A stretch of 64,000 nt of DNA from Margaritispora aquatica (Eukaryota > Ascomycota > Leotiomycetes > Helotiales > Discinellaceae). Numbering within the stretch: position 1 is the stretch's first letter; every line of letters starts with the position of its first letter. Position numbers and translations under genes: made by a program. Location of the stretch: contig VJWN01000007.1 in NCBI GenBank assembly GCA_007644065.1, forward strand, positions 2,262,167 through 2,326,166, given 5' to 3'. This document shows, one piece after another, positions 33,639-45,920 of this stretch. Under the pieces are notes generated by a model that was not told where the DNA came from, searched no databases, and worked only from the letters and a program-made list of their open reading frames with translations.

Positions 33639-34944
33639 CGCAATCGCAATGTCAATAATCCGATGTACTCAAAAATAGAAATTTCCCCTGGTCGAGTATG
33701 CAGCATTGAGATAATCCGTCGCTGTCGCTTCAAAGAAGGTAATTCCAAATTCAACCTCCGTACAACCTTCAAGACGTCAGAGATGCAGTGATTCCGGCTA
33801 AGTACTTTTCAAAGCTGGAATAACAAATCCGAGCAAAGGTTCGTGCAACAAGACAAAAAAGGACGAGAGACAGGAACCAGAACGTGATTGCCAGCAGATC
33901 ATATCAGACTTGGAGAGGTAACCATCCGGGTACTCAAAAGGCTGACACCAAAAAACACTGACTTTTTCAGGGACTTGACATTGATCAAAGAAAAGCACGC
34001 AGTTTACTAGGCTAGATATTGATTTGAATGCAGTCGAGAGTATATCTTCATTGTTTAAAGGTATTCGGCTGGTTCATTGAAGAGGAATTGGAAGTGTATA
34101 TTTCATATGTCAACTCATGCTTCCTTCCTCTTTCACCATTTCTCTCAACTCGGTTATCGCGATAAAAGATTGCGGGTTGGATTTTGAAAGGCCTTTTTTC
34201 TCATTGGTCGATGAGGTTTACATAAGACCCCGCGTCCGTATCAGGCTAAAGCGTAATTTAGTCAGCTTAATCGATAAGACATGCGAAAAAGCAACCTGGA
34301 CGACTGAACTTTGGGCTACTTCTTCTTACCTTCCCTTCAAACTCACGGAGAGCCTCCCCTACCTTACGGTAATGAGGCTAAATACCTACCTTACCTTATG
34401 CTCGAATGTACTTCACCGTTCTTTGTCTCTCCTTTCAAATCATCTCTACCCCATCTCATTCCATTACTTGTGTATAATTGATGCTTTTCCAATCCTCCAG
34501 GTAACAACCACGCCAAGCCCACAGCCCACTTCCAGACCCCCCAAAATCCCTCCATCGATTACGTCCCATCCCATCCCATCCCATCTCCAGCCCCCGACCC
34601 GAACGGTTAGATTCTCACCTCACCTCCGCTGTCGTCACCTCCTCCATCAACCAGGCCAAGAGACATTTATGCGCCGGAAGTCACAACTCTCCCAACACAA
34701 CCTCAATCGTCTCCAAACCACCCTCTCTGTCTCCATCTCCCCCAAATCTACCAACTGTCTCACTTCAAGCGTGCCCGTTGCTCAGAACGACGCTGCAGGC
34801 AATCGCTCAAGACATACCTACCTTGGGATAACTATCTAGTCACACCCCCTCCCCATCTCTCCACAATTTACATACAAGTCCAATTCCAACTTCAAGTCCA
34901 ATTCCGATTCCAGCTCCACTTCCACTTCCACTCTCACCACCACA
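33639..34944. promoter_or_regulatory. Divergent promoter region with candidate zinc-response elements
   Basis: The 1.3 kb between the zinc-finger gene and the small myristoylated protein. ACCTTCAAGAC at 33765-33775 matches the Zap1 element ACCTTNAAGGT at 9 of 11 positions. GTTTAAAGGT at 34053-34062 is a half-matching second site. Zap1 activates its own gene in yeast, so autoregulation is plausible but inferred. A CATCC pentamer run lies near 34565-34585. The 240-codon open frame starting at 34117 is not supported as a gene. Confidence 0.35.
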
Positions 34945-35475
34945 ATGGGCAATCTCTGCGGCAAAGAATCCGCCGACCCTTTCTCGCAACCAGGACGAAC
35001 CCTCTCCTCTGCTCCGGCTACGAATACGCCCAAGATCTCCACCCTCCCCAAGAAAGCCCAGGTCGTCGGTGGCCCAGCTCGAACGCTCGGTTCCACGCCG
35101 TCGCCTGCACAAGGAGGAGCAGGAGGGGCAGGAGGGTCGGCACAGGACGAGGCGAGGAGGAAAGCTGCTGAGGCTGCGGAGGTGAGTTAGGCAATTTGTT
35201 TGTTAGTTTTTTCATGTGCGCTGGGTCAGTGTTGATGGTGGAGGAAATGCGTAGTCAGGTTAAGAACAGGGCTAGTGCATTAACGTATTATCATTGTGCT
35301 GATACATGTGGACTAGGCACGAGCGAACGCAGCGAGCAAGCCAAAGGGAAAACTGGCGGCACAATTGGAAGAGCAGAAGAAGCAGACGAGGACGAATACT
35401 CTAGAAGGCTTGAGTAAAGATGAGCGGAGAGCTAGAGATGCAGATGCTGCTGCCGAAGCGAGGGCGTATAATTGA
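34945..35475 (+). CDS. Small N-myristoylated, palmitoylation-type protein
   Basis: Two exons, 34945..35181 and 35317..35475; 131 aa. The N-terminus MGNLCGKES is a classic dual-acylation signal: Gly2 for myristoylation and Cys5 for palmitoylation, implying membrane attachment. The rest is low complexity: Pro/Ser-rich (GRTLSSAPATNTPKISTLPKK), then a charged Ala/Arg/Glu/Lys helix (RRKAAEAAEARANAASKPKG, LAAQLEEQKKQTRTN). Proteins of this shape are widespread in filamentous ascomycetes, without a described function that I know. Confidence 0.8.
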
Positions 35476-35666
35476 TTTTCGTCTTAGAAGAAATTGCATA
35501 TAAAGTAAGACCTTGAGAGTGATGTGCATGATGGGAGGACGGCGTCAGGTGGCAGGTGGTGTCAGTATTCAGGAGTTAAAGGCGTATATTGGGTAGCGAG
35601 ATGATGATATTGTTCATTTTAAGCTACGCTACGCTAAGCCTGGCTACCTAGCCAGTCGAAGTAGGA

Positions 35667-38600
35667 TTATACAACGTTATACCTACCACTCGCAGGTGCT
35701 CGTCCTTCAGTTTCGGCTGCAGCCATCGTCCCCTCTTTCAACAGCCTCATCAACTCTCGCATGGCATTGGTGACTACGACCTCTGTGTCACCCTCTACAA
35801 GAATATAGAGTTTAGGATCACCACCGGCTTGCACCTCCTTTCCTGCAGCATAGAAGCTACCCTTCGTCGTAATAGAAGTGCCTGTTGCCTCGAGGATTTT
35901 GGCGACATTTGTGCGGTTCGTAACTGCCCAACGAGCCTTCTGTGGGAAATCGTTGATCTCTAATGTTGCGTGGAAAGCGCCAGCATCAGGGCCCTTGTTG
36001 TCAATAGGTACACCAGATCGTAATTGGCCAGTCTTATTGAGTCGAGCGTTGATAGCATCGATAGCAGACGTGACTTTATCGAGGGCATTCCTAGATCCTC
36101 CACCAGATGCCGCCGTCTCGGTTCTGTGTACAGTAATTTTACCATCCAGATCAATTCCCTTTGGAACACCATAAAGCTGTGGTGTTGAAACTGGTGCAGA
36201 TGCTGGCTGGACGGTTGACGCTGCTGCAAGAACGACATCTTCATCAGATTTTTCCTCTTTCTCCTCGTCGTCATCGCCGTCTGTCTTGTGAGATTTGCGC
36301 TCCCGATTTCTTGCGGCCTCTCGCTCGGCATCGAGACCTGTGGTCATTAGCAAAGATTTCACATACAATATGGGAAACGGCTTACGTTCGAGTCCTTTAC
36401 CACCAAATCCAGAGCTGTCTTTCATTTTTCCAGTCTTGACTTTATCCCGGAACGACTTTCTCATCTCATTTAATCGTTCGGGTACGGGTTGTCCGGATTG
36501 CTCGAGAGCTTTAGCAATACCAACAGAATACTGCTCCTGATCTTCCGTAACGAATGTCACCGCAGTTCCAGTGTTGCCTGCTCGGCCCGTACGTCCGGCT
36601 CGGTGGACATAATCCTCCAAATGGTTCGGGGCGTCAAAGTTGACCACCAATTTCAACTGCTTAACATCAAGACCTCGCGCCGCAACGGAAGTAGCAATCA
36701 TAATTGGAATGACACCTGCTTTAAAATCATCAATAGTCGAGTCACGGTCGATTTGATCTTTTCCACCATGTATAGACATGCACGGATAGCCTTTACGCAT
36801 GAGATCTTTCAACAGATCATCGGCCTTTTCTTGTCGGTCGACAAAAATGAGTGTACGGGCATCTTCATCCTTGTCGTAAAGTTCTCCAAGCAGCTCCAGT
36901 AAGCGATGGAATTTTTCCTTCTCCTCTCTAACCTCTACCAGTTGAGTAATCTCCGGAGCTACAACACTTCTACCGCCAACTGTGATTTCAACTGGCGATT
37001 GAAGAGTTTTCTTAGCGAGTGCATCCATGATGCGAGGCATTGTAGCTGAAAATAAGATTGTTTGCCTGTTGGGTCGAATGTTTGCAAAAATCTTCATTAC
37101 TTGGGGTTCAAATCCCATATCGAACATGCGATCTGCTTCATCGAGCACAACATACGTGACCCGTCGAAGATTCGTGACTCGTCCAGAGTTTGCGGCCAAC
37201 AAATCAATCATGCGCCCAGGCGTACACACAATGATCTCAGCTCCTCTCTTCAGGTCGGCAATTTGGTCCTTGATTGGGGCTCCACCATAAGCACAAACTG
37301 CTCTAAGATTCATTGCCTTGAGGAAAGGCTTGCATTCCTTGTGAATTTGTGTAGCAAGCTCTCGAGTAGGTGTCATAATGAGTCCTATAGGTCCATCTGC
37401 CCCTTCAAGCGGCCTTTGATCTCGAATGTGCCGGAACATAGGAACAAGAAAAGCAACTGTCTTACCTGATCCAGTCTTAGCTACACCAATAACATCTCTG
37501 CCAGACATGATGGCGGGAATAGCCTGCATCTGAATAGCGGTTGGCCGTTCAAATCCAAGTTTGCGGATAACTTCAAGTGACTGTGAATTGAGCCCACACT
37601 GAGACCATTTCTGGACAGGCTTTGGCACATCCTTCCCACCAACCTTGATACCATCCAGCTCGAGACGCAAGTCAGCAAGCTCAACTTCGGTCATATCAGC
37701 CAGTTCTGCTGGTTCTGTGTAGAAGTTCTTTCTGAATGGCTCGAGATCCATTTTGGCATAATTTATGATTGGTAGCTCTTTCTTTTTCCTAGCTTTATTT
37801 GCCATAGCAAGAATATCATCCGGTTCAGAGTCAAGTGCCTTCAGCTCTATGTCATCATCGCCAAACAAAGGCTCCGGTTCTTGTACGGACTTTTTCGCGG
37901 GGCCTTTCCTGAACGTACCACTATTTTTAGGCGCTGCAAATGGATCTCCCATCTCCTCCATGAAAGCATCCAAAGGATCAATCTCTTCATCCTCTGTAGC
38001 TGGAGGTTCCTTTTGTTGGATGACGACGTCCTCCATCTGTAAGTCACCATTTGCTTGCGGTTCCGCCTGAGATGCTAGCCTCTGTTCCTGCAATCTTTCC
38101 TCACGCTTTTCTGCTGCAGCTCTCGCCGCTGCGGCAGCTTCTTCCTCAGTCCCAGCATCGCCCATGTCGACATCGTCATCCTCTTCTTCGACACCGTTAG
38201 CGAGCGCAGTATCCTCATTCTCAACATTGTCTAAGGGCAGGTTCGGTAGCTTTTCCAATTTCTTCCTAGCTCCTTCGTCCTCGCCAAGATCAATGGTCCT
38301 TTTCGAAGATGCTTTTTCAACGTCCACACCAGATTTGGTTCCTAAACCAAACCCACTTAAATTCCCTCGTGCTTTAGGTAATGCAGATACTGCTGACCTT
38401 TGGTTAGTGAGAGAATAATTGTGATCAATCGATTGAGGGCTCATACCATTGGACGTGCTGTGGAAAGCTGTTGGCTTTTTGTCAGCTTGTAACACTTTTA
38501 CCGCAGAATTCAAGGTTGCGGACGCTTTAGTCAAGTCTTTCATAGGTATGTCTTTGCCCAATGCACTTCCCACACTTGAGCTTGCTCCAGCTTTTTTGGC

Positions 38601-39449
38601 GATGGCTTTCGGGTCAAACTTCCCAGCATAAGGAACTGGTGAGGCTATACTCGCAGGTGTGGCTGGAGATGCTGGAGAGTCAACAGTTGGTAGCAGATTA
38701 GACTTTTGGTCTTTATCATCAGGGATTTTGCTGGTACCACTTGTGGCTAATTCTTTCTCCTTCCGCTCCTTGTCCTCAGCCATCTTTTTCTTCCATGCCT
38801 CTAGCTTTGCAATGCGCTCTGCCTTCTTGTCGGCCTCGCTTTGGATTGCAGAATTAGATGCTTTAGAATTCTGCGTGACTATCTTAGCATATTGGTCATT
38901 GCTGGAAAAGTGGCTTCTGCTGACCTCCACTGGCTTCGAGCTATCCGGCTTTCCTGCGGATTTTCCAGGAATGTTTTCACCTCTGCTACGGGGCCAAGAG
39001 TCAGTAGAGCCCTCTCGGCGTCTTCGAGGCCTATCATCAGAGTCGTCTCGCCTGTCACGATAGTCTCGATCTCGACTTCTACGTCGCCGTCTATCAGGAG
39101 ATCGCTCTCTATCAACATATCTGTCCCGTCGATCTCTTGACCGATCTCTTCGATCATTTCGATAGTAATTATCGTCTCTTCGGTCTATTGAGCGTTCTCT
39201 GCGACGAGGAGGGTCTCGGTCTCGATGGCGTCGCTAGATCAATGATTAGATACCAAAGCAAAATAGAGGGCTAGGTAAACTCACATCAATACTTCTAGAT
39301 CTGCTTCTCCTCCTCTGTCCGCGTGGATCATCTCTGTGCTCGCGATCGCGGTCGCGGTCTCGTCGAACGTCATCTTCTCTTTTGATTCGTTTTGAAGAGT
39401 GTTGACTTCCTGCTGGCGATGGTGAGCGAGTTTCCCTGAGTCGAGCCAT
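35667..39449 (-). CDS. PRP5: PRP5, pre-mRNA splicing DEAD-box RNA helicase
   Basis: Three exons: 39449..39285, 39233..36386, 36337..35667; about 1227 aa. Prp5 remodels U2 snRNP and proofreads the branch-site duplex at prespliceosome formation. The N-terminus is an RS/RD-rich region ([19 protein letters not shown]). The middle is Lys/Glu-rich with [19 protein letters not shown] [10 protein letters not shown], a Prp5 signature. The helicase core has the Q motif with [16 protein letters not shown], motif I AKTGSGKT, Ia PTRELA, Ib [27 protein letters not shown] and [12 protein letters not shown]. The 48-nt intron 36338-36385 is a multiple of three with no stop, so an unspliced reading stays open. 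GLER joined directly to [12 protein letters not shown] is the family-like form. Confidence 0.95.
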
Positions 39450-39816
39450 TTTTGCCTCGGTTGATGGCAGAAATACTTTCTCGCTGTATCGTCAAAATAG
39501 TATATGCGGTTCAATTCTCCTCCGCAGAGCAAATATATTAACCCCAAAAATGATGAGTGCGTAAATCCCTCCGCATGGGTTTTTAATGGAGGACCGATTT
39601 TGAGTCGCATGGAGATCATTGCATGACGGGGATCGGAAAATCGTTTACCGAAGGTGACATTAGCGTGGTTGAGGCTCCTTGCTAGCGCGATTTGGGGAGA
39701 GCTCAACTCGCGTGTCAGAATTGAAGGGGGCTGGAGAGATATTCAAGATCGTGTTTTCCTGGGATGAGACAATTGCAACACTGAAGCTAAATCAATTGTC
39801 TGCTCTTACTGTCACC
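39450..39816. promoter_or_regulatory. Divergent promoter, PRP5 / HMG-box gene
   Basis: 367 bp between two divergent start codons. No particular motif assigned. Confidence 0.4.
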
Positions 39817-41011
39817 ATGCTTTCCAGAATTGGTCGCGCGGCCATAAAGAGGGTAGCAGCTGGATCTCGACTACATGGAGCTGGTATCAGTCGCGACCAA
39901 GGGTTCCAGACCAAGAGGATAGCTTCAAGTCATATTGCATCCCATCTGCCAAAGTCTCGCACATACGCTACAGCTACAGCCACCAAAACTCCCGCAAAGA
40001 AAACTACCGCTGCGAAGAAAACTGCTGGAGCAAAGAAGTCTACCAATGCGAAGACACCCGCTAAGAAACCTGCGAGCAGGTCGCTCAAGGCTCCTCCCAA
40101 GAAGCTTGCAGCCAAGCCTCAAAAGAAAGTCACCTCCAAGGCGAAGACCAAACGGAAAGGCTTGACACAGGACCAGAAGAATGCCTTAGCCTTGCGAAAG
40201 GTCGCAAAGAAGGAGAAAGCTGCAGAACTAAAGGTTAAGCAGAAAGAGAAAGCTGTGGCAGCAAAGGCGAGGGAGAAAGCTGCTGCGGAAAAGAAAAAGG
40301 CCAAAGCAGCCTCGGTTCAATCAAAATTAGATTTGGAGAATTTGAAGGTGGCAGCGTTAGTACCTCCTACTCGTAAACCAAACAGCAGTTGGACAGTGTT
40401 CTCTGCCCGAGAGATGGCATCGGGCGATGCGAAAGGAAAACCAGCTGGATCACAAATGCCAATGATTGCTGCCAAATACAAGGCGCTATCAGCTGAAGAG
40501 CAAGAGGTCAGTCTCAGCCAATGCGTTCGTGCTCTTCTCTAACAGTGTGCAGGATTTGACCAATATTGGCCTTCAAAATGTTGCACTCAACAAGTCCGAG
40601 TTTACTAAATGGGTTGAAAGCCATACACCGTCCGAGATATTTGAGGCCAATAAAGCACGTTCAAAACTACGCAGGCTGACAGGCCAGAAATGGCCGAAGA
40701 TTCTTGACAACAGAATTCCCACGAGAAATTCCACGCCATGGGTTAACTTTCTCAGAGAAAAAACGAATTCACCGCAGTTTGATGGCGTTAAACCCCTCGA
40801 GATATGGAGAGCTTTATCTCCAGTATGGAAATCACTTTCAGACGCAGAACGCCAGGCAAGTATCCAACTATAGTGTGGTCATAGATCTCCAGCTAATTTA
40901 AACCAGCCTTACGTTGACATGGCTGCTGCCCACAAGCTTCGATACGAGCAGGAATACAAGACTGTCTTACATCGAGACACACCAGGTCTTGCAAAAGCCA
41001 AAGCTTCCTAA
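39817..41011 (+). CDS. Mitochondrial HMG-box DNA-binding protein
   Basis: Three exons, 39817..40506, 40553..40855, 40907..41011; 365 aa. Intron 2 has a GC-AG donor (GCAAGT). N-terminus MLSRIGRAAIKRVAAG is a basic presequence. Next comes a long Ala/Lys/Pro region like histone H1 (TPAKKTTAAKKTAGAKKS). A first degenerate HMG box (about 195-270) contains SSWTVFSAREMASG and ALSAEEQEDLTNIGLQN. The second (about 300-360) contains TPWVNFLREK and WRALSPVWKSLSDAERQPYVD. The two-box, basic-tail layout resembles mitochondrial nucleoid proteins such as fungal mtHMG1/HmbB. Start chosen at the ATG at 39817, because the longer upstream frame lacks presequence character. Confidence 0.85.
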
Positions 41012-42009
41012 GGTGCATGGTATAGTAGTCGGTTTGATGTTTTCGGCCTTGAAATTTATAGGTTTGTAAGTGGTATGCTGGCTCATTACTTCCTGGTGTA
41101 TGGCGAAGGCCGACAGCGGATGTCGTTGTAGCAATAGTGAACTTGGTATGATGGTGTATTGAGTAAGATGGGCATTGATCTGTACTGTTTAGGAGTAAGG
41201 GAATATTGTTCTTGAATTGTCCAATCAGTCCAAACTTTTTGCTCCAGATAGTCTGCTTCGAGCTTTGACGCTCTGGTATAGGTAGAAAATGAATCAAAGT
41301 CATTTTCCCTATCGGTACCGGATGATGGGATCTGTAACACTGCATTAAGGACTACCTTTCCTGTACACAGCTAAAGGAATAGGCAGTATCTCGAGTCTGA
41401 GAGCATATATGCGTTGTACTTCCAGAGCTAGGTTTCACGCAATAATTATGGGTGAACGTTCTCAAACAAAACTTCATACCCTACTCCGGCCTTCTGCATA
41501 GCTATAGGCTCTTATGGATCTTATAAAAAATAGTGAAGTTCGGGATAAAAGGCCTGAAGTAGATGCCTTGAATGACTAGTATATAAAGGTGTATAAAGTC
41601 CAGAAACTTTGATTCTCCACCTCTTTAAACATGTCTCATTTGAATTGACCTTCGCTTGCAAGCTTCGAAGAGACGGTTTACTATAAGCAAGTTCTAGTAC
41701 AGAACCCTGGGAGTTTGTTTTCCCGATGTGTGATGGCAAATCATTACAGCTAGCAGGTCGGATTCATTCTAATTCTCATTCACAAATTCGTGGTACAAAC
41801 ACAATATGACAAATGTTCGCTTAAATTTGTCATATTCTCCTCCAATATTCGGTTCCCATCGGCCTCGTTCCCACAACCAACACATGTCTGTATGCTGAGC
41901 AAGTCCAGGACACTGAGCGCACTCCAATCTTGGCCTAGTCATATCGCCATCGTAACCGCAAAATTTCGATTGACCTTCAAACAAGTGTCATCTCATTCCA
42001 CATGCCATC
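41012..42009. other. Intergenic between convergent genes
   Basis: No gene recognised. Several minus-strand open frames are short and without family resemblance. Confidence 0.45.
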
Positions 42010-43296
42010 TCACGAAGAAGGCCAAAGATTACAACACAGCAGAAACTCCCCCAGTCTACTACTAGGGTAATGTCTCCATCTCCATCCCCGACCCCATAGC
42101 AAAGTCGTTGGCACATATATGAAAAGTGGGAACACAACTATGCCATACGCATAGTAAAGCGGCATCAAACCAAGATAGAAAGCCGCGTGTTGACTAAGCT
42201 CATAAGTGCCTTCAATAAATGAACACAGCTTGTCTGTTACAATCCCAAGACTTGTCTCGGAAAAAGGAGGCTGTCGGGTGTAATCTTCCACTTCACTCGT
42301 TCCTAGAAGTGGAATATGCTCTTCGGGAACGGCGACGGTGTCTTCTATCCAGAATTTACAGTCCATCCAGTCGATTTCCTTTTGGGGATTGTATCCATAT
42401 ATCGCACGATCCCATCCCCCTGTGGGGTGGAGTTCATATAAAATATGGTTTCTTAACCCGTGTGGTGTCCAATCGGAGACTAATCGTCTACCCTGTATAG
42501 ATGCTCTCTGCAACATACCTATCTTAACTTTCAATATTGCAATCTCAAGTTCCGTCTCCCAGAGTGCAGTTGGATTGTTGATCGTCTCAAGACAGTTCAA
42601 GGTCGTCAATTGCGTCAGAGCAGATTGGCCCCGAGAATTAGATGCCGGTTCCAAACTTGCAACGTCCTCATGATGAGAGAAAGTACCATAGCTAGTGCTG
42701 CCAGGATTGAGGGCGTTTGTCGTTTTGTCGCAGAGATTTACGTACTGTTCCTTTGTGCGTGCTAGCTCTGTCGTCCTTGTGCTTGCCCAGAGCATCCTCC
42801 TTCTCGGTGGAGCCTTGGCAACCGAGTTGATGTAAATAAAATGTAATGCCAGTTTCTGGAGCGCCACTTTGTTCATAACCAGAAGCTCGAAAATCTCCTC
42901 AAGCGAATATGTATCGTGTGTTGGGACCGCAACACGAAGCGAGCGCAAGCGATGCATCTCCTTCCCCGTCCACTTGAGAAAGAATAGACATTTTAGTGGA
43001 GAATTGAACTTCAGTGTCGGCGTGTTGGTGTAAATTTCTCTTGCGACTTCATCTCGGATCTGGCGGCTGACGAAGAGTAATGGGTAGAGTGCATGAGTGT
43101 TCTCGTGGATATGCAGATATTGACGAAACATTTCACTGCTATGTTTGGGGAAAGAGTGAAAAATTCTCTCGCTTTCTAACTGAGATGAGGCGAGTTGCTG
43201 ATAGATTGCCATTCGTATCTCGACGGGGAAGGCAAGGAAGAAAGAAGGGCGTGGAGGCGACGCCAATTGTGACGAATTTGAGAGTGCTGATGCCAT
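42010..43296 (-). CDS. 2EXR/F-box-like fungal protein, unknown function
   Basis: Single exon, about 428 aa when started at MASALSNSSQ (43296). The open frame extends to 43413, but the extra 39 residues look like leader. The N-terminus FFLAFPVEIRMAIYQQLASS followed by LLFVSRQIRDEVAREIYTNT is the pattern of the fungal 2EXR/F-box-like domain (LPxEIRxxIYxxL... CRQxxxE). A hydrophobic segment near the C-terminus (AFYLGLMPLYYAYGIVVFPLFIYVPTTLLW, given by its ends) may be a membrane helix, which is unusual for this family. These proteins are numerous in Leotiomycetes and rarely characterised. Confidence 0.7.
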   Translation of the reverse strand: MASALSNSSQLASPPRPSFFLAFPVEIRMAIYQQLASSQLESERIFHSFPKHSSEMFRQYLHIHENTHALYPLLFVSRQIRDEVAREIYTNTPTLKFNSPLKCLFFLKWTGKEMHRLRSLRVAVPTHDTYSLEEIFELLVMNKVALQKLALHFIYINSVAKAPPRRRMLWASTRTTELARTKEQYVNLCDKTTNALNPGSTSYGTFSHHEDVASLEPASNSRGQSALTQLTTLNCLETINNPTALWETELEIAILKVKIGMLQRASIQGRRLVSDWTPHGLRNHILYELHPTGGWDRAIYGYNPQKEIDWMDCKFWIEDTVAVPEEHIPLLGTSEVEDYTRQPPFSETSLGIVTDKLCSFIEGTYELSQHAAFYLGLMPLYYAYGIVVFPLFIYVPTTLLWGRGWRWRHYPSSRLGEFLLCCNLWPSS

Positions 43297-44120
43297 TTTG
43301 ATATGTGGGTTTCTAAGTTCCACCGAGAGTATTGCAAGTATGCTCTCGCTTTTCTTTCTTCTACTTATAGTTCCGTTGTTCCAGCGGTTAATTAAAGTTG
43401 TAAAATACAGCAAGTCGTGTGTGTGCCTGAATAAGTTTTTCGAAATTTTCGAAAATGTAAGGGCAACCGATGATTATGCGAACGCTTGAGAGTGAAAACT
43501 TTTAATCAAGTAAGCAAAAGTAAGAAATTTATAGGTTAATTGAGACGTCTTAAGTCTATCGTGGTCCGAATCACTGCAGCCTGGCATTGTTATGTACGAG
43601 CAGCCGAGTTCCCCAGCCACCACAAGGCGTTTCAAAAGTGAACGCCACAAACCGCAATCTCGACCAAGTCAACCTTGCTGACTGTGTAGAAATTTTAGAC
43701 TTTGTCCACCCATTGACATATTTGAGAAGTAATGATGAAGTTTGGAAATGGCGACGACGACAACAGTAATTAAACGCTGGGACACAAACGCTCAATGAAT
43801 TATTTCTGTCACGGGGTGCGTAACCACACCGTGCCTGCCTATGCAGTTCCTCGGTCGAAGTCAGGCTTATCTTGACTTCGACCCAGCAAGTAGTTAGTGA
43901 CACCTTATGAATCAGACTCATAACCAAACCTACTTGTTCCTTTCCATGTTCACTACCTGTCAATTTCTATCAACTTAAAACTAATGTCATTTTAACAAAG
44001 GCTCAATGATAGCACACTAATAGCGTAACTCAAATTTCAGTGAGCGACACCACCAACCATTCATGTGTATGCTGGTCTTTATCCTACAACCCCATCATTT
44101 TCGAAGTAACTTTCAAAAAT
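43297..44120. other. Intergenic, promoter flank of the 2EXR gene
   Basis: 5' flank of the 2EXR gene and 3' flank of the transporter. No gene recognised. Confidence 0.45.
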
Positions 44121-45920
44121 CTACAAGTCATGCCTCGCTCTCTTGCTCGCCTTCCTGATTCTTTCGCCATAAATATACAACACAAAGGGTATAGGTATGA
44201 AAGCAATACTCAAGAAACCCAAAGTGCTACTCGCCCATGCGACACCCAAATTGCGGTACATGGCACTAGCAAACAGAGGGAAGCCAGCACCAAACGAGCT
44301 TCTCATAAAATCGTTGCCCGCATACACACTAGCTGCGTATTTAGGATATGCGTCGCCGAGATAGTTGAGAACGGAGTTGAAGAGCAAGAAAGCACCAATG
44401 GTGAAAAACGACGAGCCAATGATGGGCACGATCCAATGCACCGCAGGTCGTGAAGTCCATCCGAACCAGAATAGACAGATTGGAATGCAAAACGCGCCGA
44501 CGAATGCAGGTGGCAGTCGTTCTTCGGGCTTGATTTCGCCATTCTCGTTGAATTGTGGCTCTTGGAAGTACTTGAGGTACAGAGCGAAAGGTGGCATGAC
44601 GACAAAGCCGCCAACAAGGATACCAACAAATGCCAGGCCTTCTTCTCCTAGATTGAAGCCGTAGATCTCGATGAAGACGATAGCGAAAGACTCGAACCAG
44701 ATGTAGAGAAGACCGTAAATCAACGCGATGTAGAGGTTGAGAAGGAAAAGGATAGGTTCCGTGAAGGTAAGCGAGAATGGCCGGACCAGAACCATCAAAG
44801 CGATATCCTTGCCTGTCATACCCTCGCCTTGAATCTCAGCCTCACACTTCAAGTCATCACGACCGGTGAGCTTGCGAAGGCGACGGGAGCGACGGTACAG
44901 GATGTTCGCCGAGCTTGTTTCGGGTAGGAAGAGAATCAGGACGATGAGCGCGAATCCAGACAACCAAAGAAGTTCCCAGATAGGCCATTGCCAGCCTTTA
45001 TGCTGTGCTGCGAAACCACCAACAAGTGGTCCGAGGACAGGGCCGCAAATAGCTGCTAATCCCCAGACTCCGATCGCATATGCTCGCTTAGCTGGCCGGT
45101 ACATATCTGACAATGAAGCGCCACCCGTTGCGAGGACAGGCGAACCAAAGAAACCTGTCAGAAACCGGAAGGCTAGCAGCATGCCGAAGTTTTTCGCGTA
45201 GATGACTGCGAATTGTAAGAACACGAACACAACGAGTGTACCGATGTACACCGGATTTCGTCCTATCTGTGGGATTTCTGACATTGGAGCCCACACCATA
45301 GGGCCCAATCCATAACCGGCAACAAAGAGTGTAAGTCCAAGTGTTGCAGCAACCTGGCTGACTCCAAAGACCTGCATAATCTCCATAGTTCCAGCAGAGT
45401 AGATAGCAGATCCGATGTACACCGAAAAGGTAAGTAAACAAATCATGCCTGTTACCCAAAACTTTTTCAATGTCGACCAGTTCATTGGATTCTACCCATC
45501 ATCATCAGCTCACGCTCATAGGTATTAGAATGAGGTAAACTTTACCTCTGGGTCAGTGTCGGAATACCAATGGACTACAGCTACATCCCTACCCTTTTCA
45601 GGATCAACCGGTGCTCCGCTCACTTCATTCCTTCTAATGTCCTGGCTCGCAACCCTTGTGCCTGAGCTACTTCTCGAAGCTTGCGTTTCTCTCCTCGCTC
45701 GACTCTGCTCATTCGAGTCCTCTCCTTGTAGATCTTTCCCTCCCTCCTCTCTGGTTTCCTCACCAACATGGCCATGATGAGCCATCTGCGCGCTCTTCTC
45801 GGCATGAATATATCTCTTCCATAGTTCTGGATCTCGTTCTTCTTCAAATGGTAAAACTCCTGACTTCGTGATAAGACGCAGGAAATGTCCTGGAACTGTG
45901 TCTCGAATGAGTTCCCTCAT
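44121..45920 (-). CDS. DHA1-type MFS drug/polyamine transporter
   Basis: Two exons, 45920..45546 and 45491..44121; 581 aa. Plasma-membrane drug:H+ antiporter family (FLU1/TPO-like, 12 helices). The spliced junction forms DPENPMNWS, the motif that precedes helix 1 in this family. Helix 2 onwards shows SAGTMEIMQVFGVSQVAATL and GYGLGPMVWAPMSEIPQIGR (motif A region), then GFFGSPVLATGGASLSDMY (motif C region). The loop PETSSANILYRRSRRLRKLTG after helix 6 is also diagnostic. The N-terminal 120 residues are hydrophilic and cytosolic. Start is the first true ATG (MRELIRD). Efflux of toxic compounds is inferred from the family. Confidence 0.93.

Noticed and set aside
34117..34839. Plus-strand open frame of 240 codons upstream of the myristoylated protein
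   Set aside because: Composition follows the C/T-rich flank, contains CATCC repeats, and shows no domain or splice logic. Treated as promoter or 5' UTR.
36295..39140. Many plus-strand frames over PRP5
   Set aside because: Antisense shadows of a long, well-supported coding region.
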